The translations under genes and the position numbers were made by a program. Below the pieces are notes generated by a model. That model saw nothing but the letters and a program-made list of their open reading frames with translations. It was not told the DNA's origin and did no database searches. Positions 9,962 through 20,498 of a DNA stretch of 64,000 nt are shown here, one piece after another. The DNA comes from Eudorina sp. 2006-703-Eu-15 (lineage: Eukaryota; Chlorophyta; Chlorophyceae; Chlamydomonadales; Volvocaceae): positions 2,501 through 66,500 of the forward strand of contig BDSI01000216.1 of assembly GCA_003117195.1 (NCBI GenBank), in the 5' to 3' direction. Numbering within the stretch: the stretch's first letter is position 1; every line of letters starts with the position of its first letter.

Positions 9962-12900
9962 CTACTGCCTCCGGATCTTGTCAGCTCGCCGCCGCACCCG
10001 CTCCATCAGACGGGCCGCGTAGGCGTCGACGGCGTCCGCCGCCTCGGTCTCCGGCAGCCTGGCCACGTGGCCTCCCTCCACCACCCACACCTGCTGACAG
10101 GTGTCCCGAAGGAATTGCAGGTCGTGACTGGCGACCACCACCGCGCCTGGTCAGGCGGGGAATTAGGTAGACGAGGTGGGGACATGGGGGTGGGGGTTAA
10201 CACGGCGGGGGTGGGGTGGGGGTTGACGACAGCGCTGGGGGGTCACGTGGGTTACGTGGGTTGGGGGGTGTGGGTTGCTCAAGGTGGTTGGTGGTTGCTG
10301 GTTGGTGGTTGGTGGTTGGTGGGGCGTGTGTGTGTTGGAATGCGTGCGTCTGGGAGAGATGGCGCCGGGTCCGAGTACATGCGTCTGAATGGCCGGTGTT
10401 GACGAGGGAATACCGGGGTGGGGGCCGCGGCTATTGCACTGCGTCCTGGAGTTCACTTCACACACGTGAGGACTTGGCGAGAAACCCACGGGACGCGAGA
10501 AACCCACGGGATGCTGCTCCCTAGTACTAGGTACACGACCGGAAACGATTCTTGCCGCACCCGGCCTCCCGCCTCCCGCCCCTCAGCCCGAGCTGAGCTA
10601 AGCGACCCGCCGCCCACCTTCCCACTCCCGTACGGCGCCCGCCAGTGCCTGCACCGTCAGCAGGTCCATGTGGTTTGTGGGCTCGTCCAGCAGCAGCACG
10701 TGCGGCCTGGAGTCGCGCGGGGGAAGCGAGGGGGGGGGGATGAAGCGGGGGGAGGGGCGGGGGAAACCCGGGCGGATACAGACTTACAGAGTGTGCACAG
10801 GAGTGTGTACAGGGCACGTGAAGAACCCTAGAAATCACGGCAGGCTGGGGAGCGGCAGACTACCCACCAGCAGGACGGCGAGTGACTGACCTGCTGCTCT
10901 GACGCCCCGGCCCGTGCCTCTGGAGGGGCTGCCGATCCGGGCGTGCGACCTGGTCGGCGGTGACTGCGGCCCGTCGGCAAGTCCAACCCCCCCTCACCCC
11001 CATCAAACCCCCCCTCCTCACCCCCATCAACCCCACCACCACCCCTCACCCCATCACCCCCCCCTCACCCCCATCAACCCCACCACCACCCCCTCTCTTT
11101 CCCCATCAACCCCACCACCACCCCTCACCCCCATCAACCCCACCTCCCCCTCACCCCACCCCCGCCGCGCTTGGGGGGTCCCTTGCTTGACGGGCGCGAC
11201 GCCTATGGAGTCCCTTGCTTGGTTGGTTGGTTGGTTGGTTGGTTGGTTGGTGTGCATCACCCCTCATGAGTCATGGCATGACCCGCCCTCCCGTCTCACA
11301 CCCTGACCCACACCCTGACCCACACCCTGACCCACACCCTGACCCACACCCTGACCCCCACCCCACCCCCACCCCCACCCCACACCCACACCCACCCCCA
11401 CCCCCCCCCCACCCCACCCCACCCCCACCCCCACCCCCACCCACCCCACCCCCACCCCCCCCCCCCCCCCCCCCCCCCCCCCACCCCCACCCCCCCCCAC
11501 CCCCACCCCCACCCACCCCACCCCCCCCCCCCCCCCCCACCCCACCCCCCCCCACCCCACCCCCACCCCACCCCCACCCCCACCCCCACCCCCACCCCCA
11601 CCCCCCTGACCCCCCCCCCACCCCCCACCCACCCCCACCCCCCACCCCCACCCCACCCCCCACCCCACCCCCACCCCCACCCCCACCCCCACCCCCACCC
11701 CCACCCCACCCCCACCCCCACCCCCCCCCACCCCCACCCCCACCCCCACCCCACCCCCACCCCCACCCCCACCCCCACCCCCCACCCCCACCCCCACCCC
11801 ACCCCCACCCCCACCCCCACCCCACCCCCACCCCCACCCCCACCCCACCCCCACCCCCACCCCACCCCCACCCCCACCCCCACCCCACCCCCACCCCCAC
11901 CCCACCCCCACCCCCCCCACCCCCACCCCCACCCCCCACCCCCACCCCCACCCCCACCCCCACCCCCACCCCCACCCCCACCCCACCCCCACCCCACCCC
12001 CACCCCCCCACCCCCACCCCCACCCCCACCCCCCACCCCCACCCCACCCCCACCCCACCCCCACCCCCACCCCCACCCACACCCACACCCACACCCACAC
12101 CCACACCCACACCCACACCCACACCCACACCCACACCCACACCCACACCCACACCCACACCCACACCCACACCCACACCTTGGAGGTCCGGGCTACCCTA
12201 GGGTTTCCGAGTCCAGTATGTCGCGGTCACGGGGTGGCGGTTCGGGCTAGGGTTTTCCCAACCACTCCTAAACGCTAAAACCAAACCACCTGGGGGGTTC
12301 GGTTTTAGGTTATTTTGCTAAAACCCACCTGGGCAGCATCTCCAGCGCCAGCGCCACGCGGCAACGCTGTCCGCCACTCAGCGCCGTCAGCGGCGTGCTG
12401 GCCATGGGGCCCGGTACGGCAAACTTCCCCAGGTAGTCGTACACCTCCTGCGGCTTGAGGTGCGGCGCACGCGCCTGTACCACAGACACCGCCGTGGGTC
12501 CCGGTCCCGGCGGCGCCTCGCGCCCCTTGCTGCCGCTGCTGCCCGCTTCCGCCGCCGCCGCCGCGACCCCAGCCGCCGGCGCAGCAGCAGCCGCCGCCTC
12601 AGTAGCAGTGGCAGGTTCAGTGGCAGTAGCAGCCGTAGCAGCGGACTGCAGCAGCCGCCGGCCGCTGTGTTGGTCCAGGAACCCCACCCCCAGGCGGGGG
12701 CCGCACGGGGACACCACCAGCCCCGCCGCGGGCGCCATCTGCCCGCCCAGCACTCGGAGCAGGGAGGACTTGCCGCTGCCGTTGAGACCCAGCTGCGTGT
12801 GCGTATATGGAGGAAGGGGTAAGTCCATGGACGGGGGGGGGCCAAGAGGGGAGATGTGGCATGGGGTCACATACAACACAAGGGGCATGGCGGGGAGGGG

Positions 12901-15900
12901 GGAGGAGGGGTATAGGAAATTCGGGGGAAGGGGGGGTGTATGAAATTGGTAGACGTATTCAAACTGCGCCGCTGCCAGAGCAAATGTCCGGTGAAGGACC
13001 AACTGTGCCAGGACCTCCAGCGATGCGACGACGTCCACGTTGTACGTTGTACGTTGTACACCTAGGACCGCTGGCGACTGTTAACATACCTGGTAGGAGT
13101 CCTAGTTCTTCCCAAAGTCAACTAAATGTCGATGAGCAACGTGAAAGAGGGGGGGGGTGTCACTGCCGAGGGGTTGGACGCTGGGTTGGGCGGCTGCTGG
13201 GTGCGTGTGTGTGCTGGGGAGGTGGTTTTGAGACGCAAGGACCTAGGACCAAGGACAACACGACGGCGACGGAGACGTTGATGACAGCGCGGGATGGTTC
13301 CGACACCGGGGCATGGGGCGACACCGGGGGGGGAGGGGATAGGTGGAGGGGAAGGGGGGGAGATCGGAGATGGGACGCCGCCGACCACCCACCAGGCCGA
13401 TTCGCGCGCCCGCCTCCACGTCCATCGTCACATGGCCCAGAACCACACCTCCGTCGCCGCCGCCGCCGCCGCCGCCGCCAGCAGGTGCGGCCGCCGTCTC
13501 CGGCACCGTCGACGCCGCCGAGGCCCTCCGCGTCGCGTCCTTCGCCGCCGCGGCGGCGCCGCCGACCAGCTTCTTGCCTCCGGGCGGCGGCGGCGGCGGC
13601 GGCGCCGCCGCCGCCGCCGCCGCGCCCCTGGCGCCGCCGCCGGTCCGCGCCACTGCCGGCTGTGGTGCGGCGGCAGTGGCGGCGGCGACGGCGGCGGCAG
13701 CCGGATCGACCTTGCCGTACGCGACGGTGACGTCACGCAGCTGGAGCAGCGGTCCGCGCTGCCGTACTTGCTCGGGTGGCGGGAACTGGATCACGACGGG
13801 CTCCTCCGGTTTGTCCAGTTCCACCTTTGGGGGGGCGGGTTGGGGTCCGGTCGGGGAGGGGAAGAGGTGTTTCAGGAGGTGGGCGTGGCGGTCGGGGAGG
13901 GGAAGAGGTGTTCTAGGAGGTGGGGGTTGGGAAGGTGGGGTACAGAAGATGGGTGGCGCCGTGGACGTGTTCAAACTGCAGGAGGCCGCCTCCTCACGCC
14001 TCCCAGCCAGGCGATCACACGTACTGGAGTTGGGCTGGGGCTGATATGCCTGGGACTCGGGTGGGGTGGGGTGGGGGCCCAGGTTGGGGTTGGGGGGATA
14101 CGGAAGGAAGGAGCGGGGGAGTGGGGCAGGGAGCGAGGAACGCAGCCGTGGGAATGGGAGTGGGTGGGGTTCGAGAGCCTTGATAGCTTGGCCGGATAGT
14201 GGTTTGAAGGTGGTTGAAAGGTGGTTGAAAGGTGGTTGGAGGGTGGCGCGCAGTGACGGATGACGCAGGGGTGTGGTCAGAAGGGTGGAAAGGAGGGGTT
14301 TTCCTGGGCATACGGACCTCCCATACTGCCAACCGTCACAACCGTCACAACCGTCACAACCGTCATCACACCTGCGGCCGCCTCGTCTCGTGGTACCCCG
14401 CCCAGTACGACACTTTGAACCGCTTGCCGTCCGCCGTCTTCTCCGCGCCCAGTCGGTCCATCTTCTTGCGGCGGCTGGCGGCCTGGAGCAGCCGCTTGTC
14501 ATCGCCGGCCTGCAGCGGGGGGGAAGGTAGGGGGGAAGGGAAGGGGGGGGGCCAGGGAGGGGGAGGGGTGTGCGAGGGAGGGAGGGAGCGGGGGGAGAGG
14601 AGGCAGGGGGGGGCGATATAGGAAACTGGTAGACGTGTTTATACTGCGCTGGCGCCAACGCAAATATCTCCCGTCCACCCTCCCTCCATTCCCTCCCCGC
14701 ACCCTCACCCTCACCTCTCTCTCTCCCTAACCTCCCTCCCCGCCCTCCCTAACCTCCCTCCCCCTCACCCTGCCCCCTCCCTCACCTCCCTCGCCGCCCT
14801 CTCCGCCCGGGCGATAGTGCCCAACAGGTGCGTCCGCTGCCGCTCCTGACCCGCCACCTGCCGCTCCTTGTGAACGGACGCCTCGGCACGCGCCTGGGGC
14901 CGTGCACGGGTGTGTGTGTATGTGTGTTAAAAAAACTGAGCCGCGAGAAGTGAAGTGTGTGTGTGCCGTAAGTGCGTAATTGAATGTGTGTGTGGGGGGG
15001 TATGGGTGTGGGTGTGGGACTGTGGGTGTGGGTGGGGTTATGAGGGGTGACATAGCAGAAAAACCACTAATGTACGGGAGTGTACGGGGATATGTATGGG
15101 TTGGATGCGGAGTGGAGGGGCGTCACTTGATGGAAACGGGAAGGTTTCATCATCTGATACCGTGACCATGCCGTACATTGTACTGTACATCGTACACATG
15201 TCGTACACACCTGCAGGTAGGCGTCGTACGTGCCCGGGAAGTACCGCAGCCCGCCGTCCGCCATCACGACCGTCTCCTGCGCCACTGCGTTGAGGAAGGA
15301 CCGGTCGTGGCTCACCAGCAACACCACCTGACCCGTGGGACAGCGGTTGGTCAGGTAGTCCTGTAGGGGGTGGGGGGGGAGGTGGAGTGGGGCGGGGAGG
15401 GGGGTTGGGAAGGTGGAGAGCAGGTGGGGGTGGGGAGGGGGGGTGGGGAGGGGCCAAAATGAACAGAATGAAAACGAGGAGGGGGTAAAATGTAATTGTG
15501 GGGATAGGGGATGGGTTGGGAGATGGGGGTGGTGGAAGGCCGCGTGGTGAGGAGGTCCCGGTGTGTGTGTGTGTGTGTGTGCCGGTTGGCCGCTTGGCCC
15601 CCGCCCCGGCCCCCCACATGCGCCGTCCGCCTCTCCCCCCGCTGGTGGGTGCTGCCTACCCAACCCCCACCCATCCCCATCGATCCCCACCCACTCACCC
15701 CCACCCCCACCCCCACACCCACACCCACACCCCACCCGCTCTCCCCCACCCCCATTCCCCCCAGGACGACCCATCCGCATCTCCCCCACCCGGCCCGATC
15801 GACGTAAGCCCCTCCCTGACCCGCCGGTGTACGACCGACATGTCGTACCCACCTGCAGCCACAGTATGGAGGCGATATCCAGGTGGTTGGTGGGCTCGTC

Positions 15901-18828
15901 CAACAGCAGCAGATGGGGCTGGGCCAGCAGCGCGCAGGCGAGCGCCACCTTTGGTGGGGTTGGGGGTTGGGGGTTGGGGGTTGGGGGTTGGGGTTGGGGT
16001 TGGGGTTGGGGGTTGGGGGTTGGGGGTTGGGGGTTGGGGGTTGGGGGTTGGGGATGGAGGGCGGGGCGGAGGAGTTGGGGGTGGAGTGGGGCGTGGGGGA
16101 AAAGGGGAGGGAGGCGGCAGGCGGGGCGTAGGAGTGCTCTTTTCTGCGGTTTCGCTGTCGTTGATGACAAAAAGGGGTGTGGAAGGGGCGGGGCGGAGGA
16201 GTTGGGCGTGGGACAATGGGAGGGGATCGCCGTTTGCCGCAGACCGACAGACAGACAGACCGGGGCGGTCGGGGAGGGGAGGGAGGGGGGGAGGGGAGGG
16301 AGGGAGGGCAGGAAGTCGCTGTCCTTACTCATTTCATGTCAGGGGGTGCAGCGCGGTTGGGCAGGGGAGGGGAGGGGAGGGAGGGGGTGCAGTTTTGCGG
16401 TTTCCCTGTCTTTATTGACAAAAAGGGAGGGGTTGCAGTGCAGTGCGGTGCGGCGCGGCGCCGTGCGGCGCGGTCGGGGAGGGGGAGGCGAAGGCGAAGG
16501 CGAAGGCGGAGACTCCCACGGTCCCACCACAGCGTCCCCCTCCGCCCCGCCCTCTTCCCCGTCGGACCCCCCCTTGCTTCGCTCGTGAACCCCCACCCCC
16601 CTCCCCAGCGCGTACCCCCCCCCCTCCGTGCTCCCATCCGATCCTCCCCTCCCCACCAACCCGCCCGGCCCCCTCCCCGGGACCTCTCCGCTCCCTCAAC
16701 CCGACACCTCCCCACGAGCAGTATAATTTGTCTACCAATTTCATATTATACCCGCCAACCCTCCCACCCCACCCCCCTTGCGGTTTACCCGCATCCTCCA
16801 CCCGCCGCTGAGCTCCCTCGTCGGCGTCTCCCCCAGCTGCTGCTGCTGCCCCCCGAACCCCAGCCCGTCAAGAACCGCCGCCGCCGCCCGCTGCTCCTCC
16901 TCCTCGCTGCTCCCCAGCTGCTCCAATGTGTCGTACAGCTCAGTCAGCAGCTGGGGCGCCAGGGAGGCTGCCTGACCGGGGGTCAGCTGCAGGGAGGGGG
17001 TGGTGGAGGGGGTGGTGGAGGGGTGGTGGACGGGGTGGTGGAGGGGTGGTGGAGGGGGTGGTGAAGGGGGTGGTGAAGGGGGTGGTGGAGGAGGGGGGTG
17101 GAGAAGGGGGGTGGAGAAGGGGGTTGGAGGAGAGGGTGGTGGAGAGAAGGGTGGAGGGGGGTGGAGGGGGGGGTGGAGGGGGGTGGGCGTAGAGACAAGG
17201 GGACCGGGCGGGCTGGTGGCTTCGCTGTCGTGATTCGCGATTCGGTTGGGTACACGGAGGGGGGGGTCTTCGCCAAACACACAGACACTCCCAAACGCCC
17301 CCTCGCCAAACACACACGCCCCACCCCCTCCCGACGGCCGCCCCCGCAGCCCACCCGCTCCTCCTTGGTCTTGTGCGCCGCCTCCCGGGCCGCCACCGCC
17401 GCCCTCAGCGCCTCCTTGCCCCGGGCGCGACTGCGGCGGGCGGCGGTTTGCTCTGCAGCCGGACGGGCGGGCGGGCAGGCAGGCGGGCGGGCAGGTCAGG
17501 TCAGGTCAGGCCGGCAGGTCAGCCGGACAGGGATGGACAGGCAGACGGGCCGGCAGGTCAGGTCAGGCCGCGTCCGTGTGTAGGGGGTACGGACCCACCA
17601 GCAGGACGTCGTACCTCGTACGGGTACGCTCGGTTAGCCAGTTCGCCCCGGCCAAACACCTGCCAACCGTGCCTAGCCCCCAACAGCATGGGCCTGCTGG
17701 GGCTTGTCCTGGTAGGTGTACACCGTTGATCCCTTTTGGGGTCCGCTGTAACGTTCTTTCATTCGGCGTTGTCCCCCCCCTTAGTTAACCTCCTCACGCC
17801 CTCCCCTTCCCCTTGGCCCCCGAATCAGCGCAAGTTAGCGCAGCCCGACCCATGTTCAATACACCCCCCCTGTTGGAGGCCACCCCATCCATCACCCGAA
17901 CAGGCAAACGAACAGCATCGGCCCCAGCGCCGTACCGTACCGTACGGCATCGTCAACGCGCAGAAGTGTAATCGCCACCCGCCTGATGTACGCACCGTCA
18001 CACCCATACACACACACACCTGCCACCACCGCCTGGTCCTCAGCTCGACCGGCCAGGATCCGCCGTACACATCGCACCAGCCGGCTGCGGCCGCCCGCCG
18101 CGGCCGCCCGCGCCGCCGCCGTCTCTGCTGCCGCCTCCGTTCCCCCCTCCTCAACGGCCTGCCCCTCCCCCTCCCCCTCATTCTCTTGCTCCTCCTGCTC
18201 GTCCAGCGCCGCCTCCAGCTCCGAAACCAGCGCCTGCAGGGCCCCCCGCGGACTCCCCGCCTCCAACACGGTCTGGAGCGCGGTGCGGTGGTCGCCCGGC
18301 ACATTGTCCTGCTGCACGTACAACACCTGGCGGACCGGCGGGCGGGCGGGCGGGCGGGCGGGGGAAGAAGCCGTACACAGAGAGGTCTGGACGCAATGTA
18401 CAAGAGTACGCTTCCACGCACCAGTCATCTTGGTGATCCAAAGCCACCTCATCTCGCTCCCCTCTGGTACCGTCGCGACCCACCATCGCACCCACCTTCA
18501 TGTCCCGCGGCAGGCCGGGTATGGTCTTGCTGGCCAGCGCCCTGAGCAGCGTGCTCTTGCCGCAGCCGTTGCGCCCCACCAGCCCGTACCGCACCCCCCG
18601 CCGCAGCACCAGGTGCGCGTCCGCCAGCAGCGCCCGGTCGCCCACGGACAGACACAGCCCGCGGACGTCCACGTCGCCCGCGGGGCCGCCCTCGAGGGTC
18701 TCCAGATGGAAGCGGGAGAGCTGCACCGCCACCTCGACCGCATCGCCGCCGCGCCTGCTGCAGCCGCTGCCGCTGCTGCCGGTCCTGCTGCTGCCGCTGC
18801 TGCTGCTGCTTTCGTATCCTTCGTTCAT
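9962..18828 (-). CDS. ABC-F family ATPase (GCN20/ABCF-type), 12 exons
   Basis: A soluble protein with two ABC domains and no membrane segments. ABC-F proteins act on ribosomes in translation or its regulation. Minus-strand exons: 18828-18496, 18326-18020, 17452-17355, 16986-16789, 15948-15853, 15360-15211, 14893-14786, 14509-14372, 13824-13393, 12792-12329, 10706-10618, 10146-9962. They sum to 2598 nt (865 codons plus stop) and every phase closes. ABC1: Walker [10 protein letters not shown] (85-93), LSGGW (305-309), Walker [13 protein letters not shown] (325-336), SHD switch (361-363). A charged linker follows (about 395-490). ABC2: Walker [10 protein letters not shown] (622-630), LSGGQ (758-762), [11 protein letters not shown] (779-789), SHD (811-813). 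Ala/Gly-rich low-complexity inserts interrupt ABC2. Start is the ATG at 18828; a Ser-rich N-terminus precedes ABC1. TAG stop at 9964-9962. Family certain; exact ABCF subgroup not. Confidence 0.95.
11296..12177. repeat. Giant C/A-rich (sense G-rich) simple-repeat block inside an ABC-F intron
   Basis: Within the 1.6-kb intron 12328-10707. It opens with five copies of a 12-mer CACACCCTGACC (11296-11360), passes into about 700 bp of irregular (CCCCCA)n with long pure C runs near 11458-11482, and ends in about 19 copies of CCCACA (12064-12177). The transcript sense strand is (TGGGGG)n/(TGTGGG)n, a strong G-quadruplex former. Confidence 0.95.
12936..12993 (-). repeat. Intronic module A, sense orientation in ABC-F intron
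   Basis: The minus strand reads a CTCTGGCAGCGGCGCAG-like left part, then TACGTCTACCAATTTCATA. It lies about 145 nt upstream of the 3' splice site of exon 12792-12329. A second fragment (TATAGGAAATT on plus) is at 12911. Confidence 0.8.
13938..13985 (-). repeat. Intronic module A, degenerate copy
   Basis: Plus strand: GTACAGAAGATGGGTGG, a gap, then GTGGACGTGTTCAAACTGC. It lies about 115 nt upstream of the acceptor of exon 13824-13393. The GTAGAC/TTCAAACTGC half is well conserved; the AATTTCC half is degenerate. Confidence 0.5.
14328..14366. repeat. Four tandem copies of a 9-mer next to a splice donor
   Basis: Four units of ACCGTCACA (plus strand) end about 5 bp from the donor at 14371, on the intron side of ABC-F exon 8 (14509-14372). 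Confidence 0.85.
14613..14668 (-). repeat. Intronic module A, sense orientation in ABC-F intron
   Basis: Plus strand: GATATAGGAAACTGGTAGAC followed by GTGTTTATACTGCGCTGGCG. It lies about 105 nt upstream (sense) of the acceptor of exon 14509-14372. Confidence 0.8.
15956..16056. repeat. (GGGGGTT)n heptamer array in an ABC-F intron
   Basis: About 14 units, mostly GGGGGTT with some GGGGTT, start just upstream (sense) of the acceptor of exon 15948-15853. They resemble ciliate-like telomere sequence but lack the expected algal TTTTAGGG. Confidence 0.9.
16145..16178 (+). repeat. Dispersed module B, copy 1
   Basis: GCGGTTTCGCTGTCGTTGAT then GACAAAAAGGGG, inside the ABC-F intron 15949-16788. Confidence 0.75.
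16396..16430 (+). repeat. Dispersed module B, copy 2
   Basis: GCGGTTTCCCTGTCTTTATT then GACAAAAAGGGAGG, 250 bp from copy 1 in the same intron and the same orientation. Confidence 0.75.
16711..16757 (+). repeat. Intronic module A, antisense to ABC-F
   Basis: Plus strand: GCAGTATAATTTGTCTACC then AATTTCATATTATACCC. Here the module is antisense to the host gene and close to the 5' splice site (16788), unlike most copies. Confidence 0.7.
17688..17764 (+). repeat. 77-bp dispersed element C, copy 1
   Basis: Begins GGGCCTGCTGGGGCTTGTCC, contains CACCGTTGATCCCTTTTGGG and ends AACGTTCTTTCATTC. A close relative lies at 45945-46020. This copy is in ABC-F intron 2 (18019-17453), antisense to the gene. 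Confidence 0.85.
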
Positions 18829-20498
18829 GGCTGTATGTGATTGTATTTCTGGCAAAGAGGAGCTTGCAAGGGCGAACTTGTCACGTTCAAGACTGGTACG
18901 CTACGGTAGCTAAATATGCTTATGTGGGCGCACTGTATTTACGGCAAATAACGGTTGGAAGAGGTATAGTCCGTTAGGAGTATGTTTATTACAGTTCTAG
19001 TGATGATTGCATGCAGAGATGTGTGGCACCAAAGCTCATAGCTTCCGTTTGCGTCAGTGCGAGGCCGACCACGTACGGCTGAAATGAAATGAGCGAAAGG
19101 TGGACCCTGTACTTGTCAACATGCTGTAATAATTTCAAAATTAACTTTGGATGTCATCATGGTATGCTGTCGTTGCCCACCGAGAAAGCGAGACATCTAA
19201 CTTTTAACAGCCAACGGCCAATGACCAGGAAGGCGACGGAAGGCACGTTCCTACGTTTTTCCAAATGTTCCTATAATGGATCCCGTGACAGCCGTCGCCT
19301 CATCACCTCATCTTCGAGCGTTTTACGTAGGCTAGCAAAATGGCCGGCCGCCCAGCCTAACTTCCCTGGGGGCCAAGTCACATCTCGTATGCAAGGTGCA
19401 AGATGCACACCATGCGTGGATGCTTGTGATTATGCGTGCATAACACAAGGCGCATCTGCCGCTCGTGCGTGAGCTGGCTTGAGCACCCTTTGCACAGGCC
19501 GCCCGCCTTTGACTCAGCACCCTTTCTAGGAATCTCTCCACAACTGTACGACACAATTGTCCAACCGTTCTCTCGCCCGATTCACTCCCCGCACCTTAAT
19601 CGGCAGCCGAGTCTCTTGGTTGGCTTGTCCGGTTGGCTTATGGTGCCTTGTCTTTTGGTGCGGCTTACAGGAAAGCCAATCATGACGTACAGGGATACCG
19701 TTGGTTGAGTTGCGGGTTCACTGCGACGGAGATGGATGGATTGGATGGATTTGCGGTCCTTCGCAATCCTGGGTGGGTGCTGGGAATGAAAAAACCACTC
19801 GCTTCCGTGCCGATCCTAGCAAGGAAATGCAACCAGATGCAACCAGATGCAACCCCATGTGTGGCGACGGTTGATGCAGACGGAGGCTGATGTGCTGTCA
19901 TCCGGGGCAAAGACGTGCACAGCTAGCACGGTCAGCAAAAGATCAAGGGCGTCCTCGGAGGTCGGTGCAGTAGGCAAGCAGAACCAGCAAACAGTCTTTG
20001 GCAGACCTTCGCAGTCGTGGGTGGACACTGCGCAAAAGTGGCATAGGAAGATGATGAACAGTGGGTTGACTGCATCCGGTTCGCGCACGATCCGAAAGTG
20101 CGTCTGCGCCTGTACGGCGAACGAGCAGCTTTATTGCTGGTCCCCCTCACCACATCGAGTCCTTGTCTATCTCGAAGATGTCTCTTTTTTCGCTGAAGCT
20201 TTTCATGGCCTAGGTCATGGCGTGCATCGCCCACGCGCATCGCCTGATGATGAAGCTGATCGTACTAGTTTTGATGAGTCATTCCAAGAACAGACAGGTG
20301 CACTGAGAAGCACTGCAAAATTACTCCCTCGTACCAGTGTGTTGAACGGCCGACTTGCCAACGAGAGCCGATACCACGAACACAAAACCCATTCGCGCTC
20401 GAGTTCCTTCATCTACAGGAGTTCTGTAAATGACTGACTTATACGTTTTCAGCTTATTGCACATGAAGCATAATCTTTAAGTGGAGCGAACAGCGACG
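18829..20498. other. Divergent intergenic region, ABC-F / sulfotransferase
   Basis: 1.67 kb between two divergent start codons, so it should contain both promoters. GC is lower than in the coding sequence. It has a short tandem repeat of GATGCAACCA near 19828-19855. Reading frames here (for example minus 20088-19816 with a hydrophobic start) lack recognisable domains and I do not call genes. No convincing TATA box was identified. Confidence 0.5.

Noticed and set aside
11215..12201. Long Pro/His/Thr and Gly/Val/Trp frames on both strands
   Set aside because: Produced by the CCCCCA simple repeat inside an ABC-F intron; no start context, no non-repetitive residues.
12190..12310. Interstitial telomere sequence (CTAGGGTTT, GGCTAGGGTTTT)
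   Set aside because: Only single isolated units near a simple repeat; the algal TTTTAGGG repeat is never in tandem. The same applies to GGGTTAGGGTT at about 2690 and the GGTAGGG runs at 33930-34060.
19847..20437. 196-codon plus frame upstream of the sulfotransferase
   Set aside because: No recognisable motif, no signal of domain structure, and the minus strand is equally open; the composition is mixed but I found no splice-consistent neighbours.
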